A DNA stretch of 64,000 nt, from contig JAHJEG010000001.1 in the NCBI GenBank assembly GCA_018825665.1, forward strand, positions 1 to 64,000, in the 5' to 3' direction. Below, piece after piece: positions 25,369 through 34,832 of this stretch. The translations under genes and the position numbers were made by a program. Origin of the DNA: a bacterium. GTDB lineage: Bacteria; Campylobacterota; Campylobacteria; Campylobacterales; Sulfurimonadaceae. How positions within the stretch are numbered: position 1 is the first letter of the stretch; each line of letters starts with the position of its first letter. The notes beneath the pieces were generated by a model. The model was not told the DNA's origin. It saw only the letters and a list, made by a program, of their open reading frames with translations, and searched no databases.

Positions 25369-26094
25369 TTAAAAATTATAGTTAAGCGACAAAGAGAGCA
25401 TATCCCCGCTATCGCTGCTTTGATACATAGAGCTGAGGGAAGTGTTTATCGCTTTAAAAAACATATCCAGACCAAATTGATACGCCAAAATAGGGTCAAT
25501 ATCAGCAGAGCTTGTATTTGTTGGATAAGGATTACCAGTGAGTGGATTTGTTCCATATTGAATCATTTCAGTTTCGCTGCTTCCAGAAATGTACGAAGCA
25601 AATACCCATGGGATTACCGAACCAAAAGAAACTGCCACATCATACTGAAAACCGGCATTGACACCATACATCATAGTATCAATATAAATATCAGACCCTG
25701 TGGTTGAGCCATAAGGCACCTCAAGGCTCGAACTTGAATAATTGATATTGGCACCTACAAACCCTATCAGCTCTTTTGATAAATTGTGGCCATAGAGATA
25801 ATTGACGTTATAAATATCCATCTCCATATCGTTGGATGCCGTAAGATTCATGTAGCCCGCAGAGATATAGTGCAGAGAACTCTCATCATTTCTTATGCGG
25901 TGTGAAAATCCGACACCATAACCTGTCATATCAAAAGAATCAGCGCTGTAACTGATATAATTAAGCCCGACTCCGGATTCGGAGCCTACCGTTTGTAAGG
26001 CACTGTAGCTGACCGGCGGAGGAGCGATAACAATCTCACCCTCGGCATGCAGCAGATTTGCGACTATAAAGGAAAATACTAAAATCTTTTTCAT
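25369..26094 (-). CDS. predicted outer-membrane beta-barrel protein, function unknown
   Basis: 241 residues: signal peptide MKKILVFSFIVANLLHA, then alternating amphipathic strands (YISYSADSFDMTGYGVGFSH, LHYISAGYMNL, YLYGHNLSKELIGFVGANINY), ending in LSLNYNF with a C-terminal Phe. This is the pattern of a small OmpA-like or porin-type barrel. I do not recognise a family. The start at 26094 has an ideal GGAGG ribosome-binding site at 5 nt. A TATAAT -10 and tandem repeats lie upstream. Confidence 0.7.
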   Translation of the reverse strand: MKKILVFSFIVANLLHAEGEIVIAPPPVSYSALQTVGSESGVGLNYISYSADSFDMTGYGVGFSHRIRNDESSLHYISAGYMNLTASNDMEMDIYNVNYLYGHNLSKELIGFVGANINYSSSSLEVPYGSTTGSDIYIDTMMYGVNAGFQYDVAVSFGSVIPWVFASYISGSSETEMIQYGTNPLTGNPYPTNTSSADIDPILAYQFGLDMFFKAINTSLSSMYQSSDSGDMLSLSLNYNF

Positions 26095-26111
26095 AAAAAC
26101 CTCCAAAAGTT

Positions 26112-26157
26112 ATTATAAAAGATTTTATCCCAAAGGTGTCACATTTCATGTCACATT
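26112..26157 (-). promoter_or_regulatory. promoter with 12-bp tandem repeat for the outer-membrane protein gene
   Basis: TATAAT lies on the minus strand at 26112-26117. Upstream, ATGTGACATGAA and ATGTGACACCTT form an adjacent direct repeat with a 12-bp period that overlaps the -35 region. It could be a regulator site. The half-site ATGTGA resembles that of the phoX promoter, but the period differs. Confidence 0.4.
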
Positions 26158-26724
26158 CTATGCGCAAAAATCAGCTAAAAGACCGCTTTTGAGCATTTTG
26201 TATGTTTCTTCCCCTTTTAGTTTTTTGACGATTTGCAGTGCGAAACAGATAGCCGTGGACGGCCCTCTGGATGTCATGACATTGCCGTCTTCAATGACCA
26301 TCGCTTTATCGCCCTGATACCCCTCTTCTCTTATCTGCTCCTCCACGGAGGGGTAACAGGTATAGTTATGCTTCAAAACACCTGCCTTGTTAAGCGCAAA
26401 AGGAGCTGCACAGATTGCTCCTATATTTTTCCCTTTTGCGTCCATCTCTTTTAAAATATTTTGGACGTTTTCATCATCTGCCAGGGCATGGGTTCCACCC
26501 CAGCCTCCAGGCAGGACAATCATATCCAGCTCATCGACATCTATATTTTTAAGCTCCATATCTGCCTCAACAGTGATGCCGTTTGCCCCTTTTACAAGTG
26601 AGTTTTCATCCAGACTTGCGAGTAAAACTTCTATTTCCGCCCGTCTTAGAACATCAATGATAGCAACCGCTTCAATCTCTTCAAATCCACATGCCAAAGG
26701 CACCAAAACTTTTATGTTATTCAT
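26158..26724 (-). CDS. DJ-1/PfpI family protein
   Basis: 188 residues of the DJ-1/ThiJ superfamily: the conserved acid in PLACGFEEIEAVAIID, LPGGWGGTHAL, the nucleophile elbow GAICAAP (Cys near 106), and TSRGPSTAICFALQIV. Relatives act as glyoxalases/deglycases or oxidative-stress proteins. Length and motifs match the DJ-1 subgroup more closely than PfpI proteases. It appears monocistronic. Confidence 0.85.
   Translation of the reverse strand: MNNIKVLVPLACGFEEIEAVAIIDVLRRAEIEVLLASLDENSLVKGANGITVEADMELKNIDVDELDMIVLPGGWGGTHALADDENVQNILKEMDAKGKNIGAICAAPFALNKAGVLKHNYTCYPSVEEQIREEGYQGDKAMVIEDGNVMTSRGPSTAICFALQIVKKLKGEETYKMLKSGLLADFCA
26686..26695 (-). repeat. GGCATGTGGA motif (coding)
   Basis: 10-mer followed by T near the 5' end of the DJ-1 gene, read as Ala-Cys-Gly (residues 11-13). 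Confidence 0.9.
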
Positions 26725-26802
26725 GGGGAACTCCTTGTTTATTAATATTTTACCTTTATTTTAGTATAATCTCTAAATTTTTAAAAGGTCAAAATAAACA
26801 AT

Positions 26803-27861
26803 ATGATAAATTACCAAAGTCTCAAACCGTGGCTGTTTAAATTAGAGCCTGAAACTGCCCATCATGTGGCGGCATGTGTCCTTCAGCTGCCGAATATATG
26901 CCAAATACCGTTTAACTCATTTTTGGAATCTCATTTTATCGCGGATGATATTTTGACGCAAAAGCTTTTTGGCCGTACTTTTTACAATCCCGTAGGGCTT
27001 GGTGCCGGTTTTGATAAAAATGCGACTATGATACGGGGCATCCAAACTCTCGGATTTGGTTATACCGAGGTTGGCACCATTACGCCAAAGCCTCAGGATG
27101 GAAATCCAAAACCAAGAATGTTTCGGCATGTGGAAGAGGAAACTCTTCAAAACGCTATGGGTTTTAACAATGAAGGTTTGCTAAAAGCGCAAAAAAGACT
27201 TAAGAAAATTTATCCCTTTACGACTCCCATCGGCGTAAACATCGGCAAAAACAAAATAACTCCGGAGAGCGAAGCTATCAGCGACTATACGACCCTTATC
27301 AAAGCTTTGCATTCTTTGGGAGACTATATGGTCATAAATATATCCTCACCCAATACTCCCGGCCTTAGAGACCTCCAAAACGAAGAGTTCATCACAAGAC
27401 TTTTTACTGAGGCAAAGGCTATAACGGATAAACCTATTTTACTCAAGATAGCTCCGGACATGAGGGAAGAAGATGCCGTAGCGCTTACAAAAATGGCTGT
27501 AGAAAAGGGTGCTGATGGTATCATTGCCACAAACACGACGATTGACTATTCCCTTGTAAAAAACCCAAAAGATATAGGCGGTTTGAGCGGTGCCGTTTTA
27601 AAACAAAAAAGTTTTGAAATCTTTGAAGCCATCGCAAAAGAGCTTTTCGGAAAGACTGTCCTTATCTCTGTAGGGGGAATCGACTCGGCCCAAGAAGCGT
27701 ACAGACGTATAAAAGCGGGAGCTTCTTTGGTGCAGATATACAGCGGACTCGTCTTTCACGGTCCCGATATGATAAAAGATATCAATCTCGGCCTCATCGA
27801 ACTCTTAAAGGCAGACGGATATACAAATATTACACAGGCGATAGGAAGCGATAGAAAATAA
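26803..27861 (+). CDS. pyrD: dihydroorotate dehydrogenase (quinone), class 2
   Basis: 352 residues. The N-terminal helical membrane-association segment of class 2 enzymes is present (LKPWLFKLEPETAHHVA). The FMN barrel follows: NPVGLGAGFDKNA, NRMGFNNEG-like NAMGFNNEG, NISSPNTPGLR with the catalytic Ser, LKIAPD, TNTTI and ISVGGI. It oxidises dihydroorotate to orotate and reduces quinone in pyrimidine synthesis. Its last base is the first base of the next start codon. Confidence 0.95.
   Translation: MINYQSLKPWLFKLEPETAHHVAACVLQLPNICQIPFNSFLESHFIADDILTQKLFGRTFYNPVGLGAGFDKNATMIRGIQTLGFGYTEVGTITPKPQDGNPKPRMFRHVEEETLQNAMGFNNEGLLKAQKRLKKIYPFTTPIGVNIGKNKITPESEAISDYTTLIKALHSLGDYMVINISSPNTPGLRDLQNEEFITRLFTEAKAITDKPILLKIAPDMREEDAVALTKMAVEKGADGIIATNTTIDYSLVKNPKDIGGLSGAVLKQKSFEIFEAIAKELFGKTVLISVGGIDSAQEAYRRIKAGASLVQIYSGLVFHGPDMIKDINLGLIELLKADGYTNITQAIGSDRK
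27125..27135 (+). repeat. GGCATGTGGAA motif (coding)
   Basis: 11-mer in pyrD, read as His-Val-Glu (residues 109-111). Confidence 0.9.
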
Positions 27862-29159
27862 TGAAATTATTTTTTTCTCTTATACTAATTTTAGGAACAT
27901 TAATGTCATCATCACTACCCAAGTACGAAACCAAAACACTTGAAAATGGACTGCAGATAGTTGTTATTCCATTGCACAACAATACCAATGTAATCAGCAC
28001 GGATATCTTCTACAAGGTTGGAAGCAGAAATGAGATCATGGGTAAAACGGGCATTGCGCATATGCTTGAACACATGAATTTCAAATCAACGAAAAACCTT
28101 CCCGCGGGAGAGTTTGACAAAGAGGTAAAAAGTATCGGCGGAGTAAATAACGCTTCTACAGGTTTTGACTACACCCACTATTATATAAAATCAAGTACGG
28201 ATAATCTTAACAAATCTCTTGAACTCTACGCAGAGCTTATGCAAAACCTTAATCTCAAAGATGAAGAGTTTCAACCCGAACGTGATGTCGTAACAGAAGA
28301 GAGACTTTGGAGAACAGACAACTCCCCTCTTGGATATCTTTATTTTAAGATGTTTAACAATGCCTATGTTTACCACCCATACCATTGGACTCCTATAGGT
28401 TTTATGAACGACATAAAGACATGGACGATAGAAGATATCAGAGATTTTCACAAGATCTACTATCAGCCAAGCAATGCAATTTTAATGGTGACGGGAGATA
28501 TTGACCCTCAAGAAGTTTTTAAAAATGCCGAAAAAGAGTTTGGAGCTATTAAAAACAGTGCAAAGATTCCCGAGTTTAAATTCGTTGAACCTGAGCAAGA
28601 CGGAGCTAAAAGGATAACAATCCATAAAGAAAGCGAAGTTGAAATGTTGGCAATCACTTTTCATATTCCTGACTTTAAAAGCCCTGATCAGGCAACATTG
28701 AGTGCAATCTCTGAGATTTTGTATTCCGGAAAAAGTTCAAGACTTTATAAAGAGCTGATAAATGAGAAAAAACTTGTCAATCAGATCTATGCATACAATA
28801 TGGAAAACATAAATCCGGGTCTTTTTATATTTTTGGCAGTTTGTAATCCTGGCATAAACGCCGAGGATGTAGAGCGTGAACTGATTGCCCAAATAGAACT
28901 TATAAAAAAGAAGCAGGTAAGTGAAGCGGAACTTGAGAAGGTAAAGATTAATACAAAAGCTGATTTTATCTATTCGCTTGAGAGTTCAACTTCTGTAGCC
29001 AATCTTTATGGAAGCTATCTCGTAAGAGGTGATATCACTCCACTTCTCACATATGAAGAAAATATAAACAAGATAACAGCCAAACAGGTTCAGGAAGTGG
29101 CAAAAAAATATTTTGATTTTGATAAATCTACAACACTAATTTTAAAAAAAGGTAACTAA
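27861..29159 (+). CDS. M16 family zinc metallopeptidase
   Basis: 432 residues. The start has a short hydrophobic signal (MKLFFSLILILGTLMSSSLP), so the protein is probably periplasmic. The inverted zinc motif HMLEH lies near residue 70 and the downstream Glu is in RDVVTEERLW. Two M16 halves are visible (YHPYHWTPIGF; RLYKELINEKKLVNQIYAY). M16 peptidases cleave small peptides. The position between pyrD and dapA is one I recall from Helicobacter. Confidence 0.88.
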   Translation: MKLFFSLILILGTLMSSSLPKYETKTLENGLQIVVIPLHNNTNVISTDIFYKVGSRNEIMGKTGIAHMLEHMNFKSTKNLPAGEFDKEVKSIGGVNNASTGFDYTHYYIKSSTDNLNKSLELYAELMQNLNLKDEEFQPERDVVTEERLWRTDNSPLGYLYFKMFNNAYVYHPYHWTPIGFMNDIKTWTIEDIRDFHKIYYQPSNAILMVTGDIDPQEVFKNAEKEFGAIKNSAKIPEFKFVEPEQDGAKRITIHKESEVEMLAITFHIPDFKSPDQATLSAISEILYSGKSSRLYKELINEKKLVNQIYAYNMENINPGLFIFLAVCNPGINAEDVERELIAQIELIKKKQVSEAELEKVKINTKADFIYSLESSTSVANLYGSYLVRGDITPLLTYEENINKITAKQVQEVAKKYFDFDKSTTLILKKGN

Positions 29160-30053
29160 ATGAATATTGTAACCGGTTCGACAACAGCACTGATTACTCC
29201 ATTTAAAAATGGAAAATTGGATGAGCAGACTTTTGCCGCGCTCATTCAAAGACAGATACATAACGGTATAAATGCAGTATGTCCGGTTGGTACAACCGGC
29301 GAGAGCGCTACACTCACATACGAGGAAGATAAAAGATGTATGGAAATCGCCGTAGCAGTCTGCAAGGGAACAAATACAAAAGTTTTGGCAGGAGCCGGAA
29401 GCAATTCCACTGCAGAAGCGATAAAAGCGGCGCAAACCGCTCAGGAGTGTGGTGTTGATGCTATATTTTCTGTAGCTCCTTATTACAATAAACCATCTCA
29501 AGAAGGGCTTTATCAGCACTACAAGGCGATTGCCGAATCTGTAAGCGGTCTTCCTTTTATGCTTTATAATGTTCCGGGCCGTTCTGTGGTTGACATATGT
29601 GCGGACACTGTTATCAGACTGTTTGATGATGTAGAGAATATTTACGGAATCAAAGAGGCTACAGGTTCTTTGGAGCGCACTATTGAACTCTTATCACGCA
29701 GACCGCAACTCAAAGTTTTTTCAGGCGATGATGCTATTGACTACCCTATTTTGGCAAACGGAGGAGCGGGAATCACTTCTGTGACTTCAAACTTGATGCC
29801 GGATTTAAAAAGCAAGCTCGTAAACCTGGCACTTGCCGGTGACTTTGCGGCGTCAAAAGAGATAAATGACAAACTCTACCCTTTAAATAAAGTAATGTTT
29901 TGTGAATCAAATCCTATACCTATCAAAGCGGCTATGTATATTGCCGGCTTAATTGATACATTGGAGTATAGACTTCCGCTTACTCCTCCAAGCCTTGAGA
30001 ATATGAAACAGATAGAAAAAGTTATGAAAAATTATGAGATTAAAGGATTATAA
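29160..30053 (+). CDS. dapA: 4-hydroxy-tetrahydrodipicolinate synthase
   Basis: 297 residues: GSTTALITPF start, VGTTGESATL, the catalytic Tyr in MLYNVPGRS, the Schiff-base Lys in YGIKEATG, and FSGDD. It condenses pyruvate with aspartate semialdehyde for lysine and diaminopimelate, so it serves the cell wall. Its start codon abuts the preceding stop. Confidence 0.95.
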   Translation: MNIVTGSTTALITPFKNGKLDEQTFAALIQRQIHNGINAVCPVGTTGESATLTYEEDKRCMEIAVAVCKGTNTKVLAGAGSNSTAEAIKAAQTAQECGVDAIFSVAPYYNKPSQEGLYQHYKAIAESVSGLPFMLYNVPGRSVVDICADTVIRLFDDVENIYGIKEATGSLERTIELLSRRPQLKVFSGDDAIDYPILANGGAGITSVTSNLMPDLKSKLVNLALAGDFAASKEINDKLYPLNKVMFCESNPIPIKAAMYIAGLIDTLEYRLPLTPPSLENMKQIEKVMKNYEIKGL

Positions 30054-30054
30054 A

Positions 30055-30822
30055 ATGCAGGGAAAAACATTATTTGTAAGTGGCGGAACGCGTGGAATAG
30101 GAAAAGCTATTGTATATGCTTTTGCACAAAAAGGCTGTAACGTAGCATTTACCTATGCTTCCAACGCCGATGTAGCCAACGAGATAGTTGCCGATGTAGA
30201 ATCAAAGTACGGCGTGAAAGCCCGTGCCTATTCTCTTAATATTTTAGAGCCCGACACATATAAAGACGTTTACAAACAGTTTGACGAAGATTTTGACAGA
30301 CTTGACTTTTTTATATCAAATGCGATTATCTCCGGCCGTGCTGTTGTCGGTGGATTTGGACCGTTTATGAGATTAAAACCAAAAGGTCTAAACAACATCT
30401 ATACTGCAACAGTCGATGCTTTTGTTGTCGGTGCCCAAGAAGCAGCCAAAAGAATGGAAAAAGTCGGAGGAGGAAGTATTATCAGCATGAGCTCGACAGG
30501 GAACCTTGTTTATACTCCAAACTACGCAGGACACGGAACGAACAAAGCCGCAGTTGAAGCTATGGTACGCTACGCGGCAGCTGAACTCGGTGAAAAAAAC
30601 ATACGCGTTAATGCGGTAAGCGGCGGTCCTATCGATACGGATGCCTTAAAAGCATTTCCTAACTATGAAGAGGTAAAGGGTGAAGTTGTAAGACGTTCTC
30701 CGCTTTCTCGCATGGGAGAAGCTACTGACCTGACTGGAGCCTGCCTTTTCTTATGTGGCGATGAATCGTCCTGGTTAACGGGACAGACTATCGTGATTGA
30801 CGGTGGAACTACTTTTCAATAA
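30055..30822 (+). CDS. short-chain dehydrogenase, FabL-like enoyl-ACP reductase
   Basis: 255 residues from the ATG at 30055, which has an AAAGGA ribosome-binding site. Cofactor loop: SGGTRGIGKA. The active site is NYAGHGTNK, a Tyr-x6-Lys spacing as in FabL/FabI enoyl reductases rather than the Tyr-x3-Lys of FabG. VNAVSGGPIDTDALKAFPN closely resembles the matching part of Bacillus FabL as I remember it. It probably reduces enoyl-ACP in fatty acid synthesis with NADPH, although automatic annotation would often give FabG. Confidence 0.7.
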   Translation: MQGKTLFVSGGTRGIGKAIVYAFAQKGCNVAFTYASNADVANEIVADVESKYGVKARAYSLNILEPDTYKDVYKQFDEDFDRLDFFISNAIISGRAVVGGFGPFMRLKPKGLNNIYTATVDAFVVGAQEAAKRMEKVGGGSIISMSSTGNLVYTPNYAGHGTNKAAVEAMVRYAAAELGEKNIRVNAVSGGPIDTDALKAFPNYEEVKGEVVRRSPLSRMGEATDLTGACLFLCGDESSWLTGQTIVIDGGTTFQ

Positions 30823-30840
30823 GGCTGAAAAACACCGTGT

Positions 30841-30868
30841 ATGAGTATTTGATTTTTCAAATACTCAT
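30841..30868. terminator. bidirectional terminator
   Basis: ATGAGTATTTG (30841-30851) and CAAATACTCAT (30858-30868) form a perfect 11-bp stem between convergent genes, with T-rich tracts on both sides. Confidence 0.7.
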
Positions 30869-30887
30869 ATTTTACACAAATTGATTA

Positions 30888-31169
30888 CTATTTACCGATT
30901 TTTTCTGCAATAGCGTTAATATCGGCATCACTCAAACTTTTAACCTGTCCTGCCATAAGACCTTTCATAGCACCGCCGTATGTTCCGCTTTTATAACCGT
31001 TCATTGCCGCAACTATATCTGCTTTGCTCATATCAGCTATCACCTTGCTCTTGTTCAAAGCACTTTTTTCACCATTAGCACCGTGACAACCGGCACATTT
31101 TTGATATGCATCAGCCATTGCCAAAGAACTTAAACCTAAAATTGCACATAATACGATTACTTTTTTCAT
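30888..31169 (-). CDS. small periplasmic c-type cytochrome (c553-like)
   Basis: 93 residues: signal peptide MKKVIVLCAILGLSSLAMA, haem motif CAGCH (about 25-29), and a Met ligand in the KGLMAGQ segment. Class I monohaem cytochromes of this size shuttle electrons between quinol-cytochrome c reductase and terminal oxidases or reductases. Monocistronic; a terminator hairpin lies just downstream. Confidence 0.88.
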   Translation of the reverse strand: MKKVIVLCAILGLSSLAMADAYQKCAGCHGANGEKSALNKSKVIADMSKADIVAAMNGYKSGTYGGAMKGLMAGQVKSLSDADINAIAEKIGK

Positions 31170-31232
31170 AACTTTCTCCTGAATTGAATACCTTATTCTA
31201 TATATTTCTGCCTGAATTTAACTTGACTCACA

Positions 31233-32429
31233 TCAAATTTTATTCATTTTATTTTTTATCAGTATGCTCCCGAGTACAAAGGCCAGGAAGATGCCCACAA
31301 CTATGAAAAAATCTTGTACACCAAAATAACTCACAACCGGATGAAAAACAATTGGTGAAAAAAACTGTCCCAGAAACAATGAACTTGTCAAATAACCTGA
31401 TGATTTCACTCTTTTGGTATGATGGGCTCTGCTTAACATCCAAGCAGAAATATTTGTCATAAGTATGCCTCCGCCAAAACCCATGATGGGAGAGGTCAGA
31501 AAAAACATCTCTACATCTCTTACTAAGCCTATAAGGATAAAACCTACAGCGATGATTGCCATCCCTATAAGATAAACAACCTGAAATGAGAACCTGTTTT
31601 TTAGTTTGGAAAACATCAAAGCTCCCAAGCCGTTTGACAAAAAGGCCAGAGCTATGATTCCCCCTGCCATTGTACTGCTCGCCCCAAAATGGTTTATAAT
31701 CAAAAACGGCATCTGGGTCGGAAGTATATAAAATACCAGCATCAGTAAAAAAGCAAGCAGATATACGCCCATAAGATTTGAGTTAAAATCAACTTCTGAT
31801 TCATCCTGCACAGGTTTTGTCTTTTCATCCAAAAACTTCAAAGCAAAAGGGATGAGCAAAAAACCAATCAGATAAATTCCAAAGGCGTATCTCCAATGTA
31901 TATCACTGAGGATTCCTCCTCCCACTACAAAGAACACCCCGCCTAGAGATATAAAGGCACTTTGGACTCCCATAAATTTATGTCTGGCTTCGCCTTGAAA
32001 ATAGTCGCCTACCAAAGAAGTGGAGACTATCATCAAAACAGCTATGGTAATGCCAAGCAGAAGTCTTGAAAAAAGTATGAGCTCCAAACTCTCAAGATAA
32101 AGCCCCGCACTGCCTGTGAGTGCAAAAAAGAACAAGGCACTCACCGCAGACTTATGTCTGCCTGCTTTATGTATCAGATGTCCTAAGAATGGCGCCAAAA
32201 AAGCTATGGAGAGTGAAGGCAGAGTTATCATCAGTCTGGATAAAAACTCTATGTTCTTTGTATCTAAAAAATATTCTTTTAAGTGCGGCAGTGTTGTTAT
32301 AATCGCCACATTAGACATCATCGTTGTCATTGCGATTAAAAGCAGGGTCAGTTTTGTCAGTTTAGCAATTTTATGCAAAATAGCGTATTCCCTCTTGCGT
32401 TGTATAGTATTTGTTTGCCATTTTATCAC
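31233..32429 (-). CDS. major facilitator superfamily transporter
   Basis: 398 residues with 12 predicted helices. MFS signatures include PSLSIAFLAPFLGHLIHKAGRH between helices 2 and 3. The first ~25 residues are charged and the true start may be an internal Met near residue 34 (MTTMMSN). The group resembles drug and small-molecule exporters; no substrate can be named. It diverges from pgsA. Confidence 0.8.
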   Translation of the reverse strand: MIKWQTNTIQRKREYAILHKIAKLTKLTLLLIAMTTMMSNVAIITTLPHLKEYFLDTKNIEFLSRLMITLPSLSIAFLAPFLGHLIHKAGRHKSAVSALFFFALTGSAGLYLESLELILFSRLLLGITIAVLMIVSTSLVGDYFQGEARHKFMGVQSAFISLGGVFFVVGGGILSDIHWRYAFGIYLIGFLLIPFALKFLDEKTKPVQDESEVDFNSNLMGVYLLAFLLMLVFYILPTQMPFLIINHFGASSTMAGGIIALAFLSNGLGALMFSKLKNRFSFQVVYLIGMAIIAVGFILIGLVRDVEMFFLTSPIMGFGGGILMTNISAWMLSRAHHTKRVKSSGYLTSSLFLGQFFSPIVFHPVVSYFGVQDFFIVVGIFLAFVLGSILIKNKMNKI

Positions 32430-32497
32430 AATAGCTTCAGTGTAGAGAGAAATAATAAATTATCAAGTCTAAATAAGTAAGAAGAAGTTAAAATCTC

Positions 32498-33076
32498 ATG
32501 AATAAAAAATCAAGGACCCTTTTGATAAACCTGCCTAATATTTTAGCTTCCCTTCGTATAATTATCGCTCCCCTGATGTTTTGGATTATATTGAATCCGG
32601 AATTTTTTACTGACAACGGATACCATATCACATGGAATTACTATTTTGCTTCTTTGCTGTTTGTTCTGGCAAGTGCCACCGACTTTTTTGACGGTTATAT
32701 AGCCAGAGAATGGAATCAGATGACGATGCTTGGAGCTATTTTGGATCCTTTGGCTGACAAGATGCTAACCCTTGCCGCATTTTTAGGTCTTATGATGATA
32801 GGAGAGGCTTCTGCCTGGGCTATTTATATTATTATAGTGCGCGAGCTTTTTATCACGGGAATCCGTACTGTCGCAGTCAGTGAAGGAATCAGCGTAAAAG
32901 CTTCATGGGCAGGCAAGGTCAAGACTGTCGCTCAAATGATAGCTATAGGTTTCTTGCTTATGCACTGGCCTTTTGGCGCTGAACTTTTATGGTTCGCCGT
33001 AGCTCTGACTGTTTATTCAGGTTTGGAATACCTTTGGGGATTCAAATCTGCACTCTTAAAGGATTCAAATTCATGA
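32498..33076 (+). CDS. pgsA: CDP-diacylglycerol--glycerol-3-phosphate 3-phosphatidyltransferase
   Basis: 192 residues, integral membrane. The CDP-alcohol phosphotransferase motif is present (SATDFFDGYIAREWNQMT, then GAILDPLADKM). It makes phosphatidylglycerophosphate for phosphatidylglycerol synthesis. Its stop overlaps the rseP start (ATGA). Confidence 0.92.
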   Translation: MNKKSRTLLINLPNILASLRIIIAPLMFWIILNPEFFTDNGYHITWNYYFASLLFVLASATDFFDGYIAREWNQMTMLGAILDPLADKMLTLAAFLGLMMIGEASAWAIYIIIVRELFITGIRTVAVSEGISVKASWAGKVKTVAQMIAIGFLLMHWPFGAELLWFAVALTVYSGLEYLWGFKSALLKDSNS

Positions 33077-34125
33077 GTTGGTTAGTATCTCTTATCGTCC
33101 TCTCGGCTCTTATCTTTTTTCATGAACTCGGGCATTACCTGGCTGCAAGGCTTATGGGTGTATATGTAGAAGTATTCAGTATCGGTTTTGGAAACAAGCT
33201 CGCATCTTTTCGTGCATGGAACACCGAATGGAAAATCGCAATGATACCGCTTGGCGGCTACGTAAAGATGAAAGGTCAGGATGATTCTGACCCAAGCGCA
33301 ATAAGTTATGACAATGACAGCTACAACTCAAAAACACCTATGCAGAGAATATTTATACTTCTTGCGGGTCCTGCGGCCAACTTTATACTGGCCTTCGTAC
33401 TTTATTTTTTTATCGCTCTGGGCGGACCTAACATTCTCTCTCCCGTTATCGGTGAAGTGGTAAAAGACTCACCTGCTTTTGCAGCAGGGCTGGAATCAAA
33501 CGACACAATCCGTTCTATCAATGCCGTAGAGATTTCCACATGGAAAGAGATGGCAGAGATCATCTCGACATCTGAGGGAACATTAAGTTTGGAGATTCAA
33601 AGAGACGGATTTATAGAGCATAAAATGCTTACACCGGAGCTTAGTGAAACTCAAAATATGTACGGAGAGACCATACAGAGAAAGATGATAGGGATATCAA
33701 GTGCGGGAGTCTCCCATAAACTCGAACTTGGGTTTAGCGATACTTTTTCATATGCAGCGGAACAAACCGTATTTGCTTCTACTTTGATTTTTACAGGGGT
33801 CAAAAAACTTATCCTCGGTGAGGTTCCGGCAAAAGAGCTTGGCGGAGTTATAAGCATAGTAAAACTGACCTCCGATGCGACAGATGCAGGTTGGATGAGT
33901 GTACTGTTTTTTGCAGCGCTGATATCAGTGAATCTCGGAGTTTTAAACCTTCTGCCGATACCGGCACTCGATGGCGGACACATAATGTTCAATCTGTATG
34001 AATTTATATCCAGACGCGTACCCAGCGAAGCCGTAATCATAAAACTCACTATCGCAGGATGGGTAGTGCTTTTTTCACTTATGGGGCTTGGACTTTACAA
34101 TGATATTAATAGACTAATAGGATAA
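33073..34125 (+). CDS. rseP: site-2 intramembrane metalloprotease RseP
   Basis: 350 residues from the ATG at 33073, chosen because it overlaps the pgsA stop and puts the zinc motif HELGH at the usual place near residue 17. A PDZ domain lies at about 115-190 (VVKDSPAFAAGLESNDTI), and the second active-site motif is LNLLPIPALDGGH. It cleaves membrane proteins within the bilayer, for example anti-sigma factors and leftover signal peptides. Confidence 0.93.
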   Translation: MSWLVSLIVLSALIFFHELGHYLAARLMGVYVEVFSIGFGNKLASFRAWNTEWKIAMIPLGGYVKMKGQDDSDPSAISYDNDSYNSKTPMQRIFILLAGPAANFILAFVLYFFIALGGPNILSPVIGEVVKDSPAFAAGLESNDTIRSINAVEISTWKEMAEIISTSEGTLSLEIQRDGFIEHKMLTPELSETQNMYGETIQRKMIGISSAGVSHKLELGFSDTFSYAAEQTVFASTLIFTGVKKLILGEVPAKELGGVISIVKLTSDATDAGWMSVLFFAALISVNLGVLNLLPIPALDGGHIMFNLYEFISRRVPSEAVIIKLTIAGWVVLFSLMGLGLYNDINRLIG

Positions 34126-34130
34126 TCAAA

Positions 34131-34805
34131 ATGACTGAAATAGAATATAAAATATACATAGATGACGTAATCAGAAGAGTTGAAACGGCAAGACTGAAAG
34201 TCAGTCCCCACCATATTGTTAAAATTGTCGCCATCAGCAAGTACTCTACTGCCGACGAGATAGAAAAACTGTACAAAATAGGTCAAAGAGCGTACGGAGA
34301 AAATAAGGTTCAGGATTTAAAAGAAAAGTCCAAAGAGCTTGAAGAGCTTCCTCTTGAATGGCACTTTGTCGGTAATCTGCAAAAGAATAAGATCAACAAC
34401 CTGCTCGATATCAATCCCACTCTTTTTCAGGGGCTTGATTCACTCGAACTGGCACAGGAGCTTCAAAAAAAACTTCAAGCCAGAGATATGACTCTCAATG
34501 CCCTTTTGCAAATCAACTCCGCCAAAGAGGAATCCAAGCACGGCTTTATGCCTGAAGTGGCATGTGGAATGTACGCACGGATTCAAAAAGAGTGCCCAAA
34601 TATTCATCTCAAAGGCGTTATGAGCATTGGTGCCCATACCCAGGACAAAGAGATAATCAAGAAAAGTTTTGAAACGACCTATACTATTTATAAGCAGCTT
34701 CAAGGCGCTACAATATGCTCTATGGGGATGAGTGAAGATTTTGAGCTGGCCATAGAGTGCGGTTCGAATATGGTAAGGCTCGGCTCGATTATGTTTAACA
34801 AATAA
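34131..34805 (+). CDS. yggS: YggS/PLPBP-type pyridoxal phosphate-binding protein
   Basis: 224 residues. The PLP-binding Lys is in VAISKYST; GENKVQDL, WHFVGNLQKNK and SMGMSEDFELAIECGSNMVRLGS are family signatures. It is a single-domain PLP protein involved in vitamin B6 and amino-acid homeostasis, not a demonstrated racemase. It lies 5 nt after rseP. Confidence 0.93.
   Translation: MTEIEYKIYIDDVIRRVETARLKVSPHHIVKIVAISKYSTADEIEKLYKIGQRAYGENKVQDLKEKSKELEELPLEWHFVGNLQKNKINNLLDINPTLFQGLDSLELAQELQKKLQARDMTLNALLQINSAKEESKHGFMPEVACGMYARIQKECPNIHLKGVMSIGAHTQDKEIIKKSFETTYTIYKQLQGATICSMGMSEDFELAIECGSNMVRLGSIMFNK
34559..34569 (+). repeat. GGCATGTGGAA motif (coding)
   Basis: 11-mer in yggS, read as Ala-Cys-Gly (residues 144-146). 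Confidence 0.9.
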
Positions 34806-34832
34806 TTCCTCTTTGGAGCTCTTTTGTTTTGA

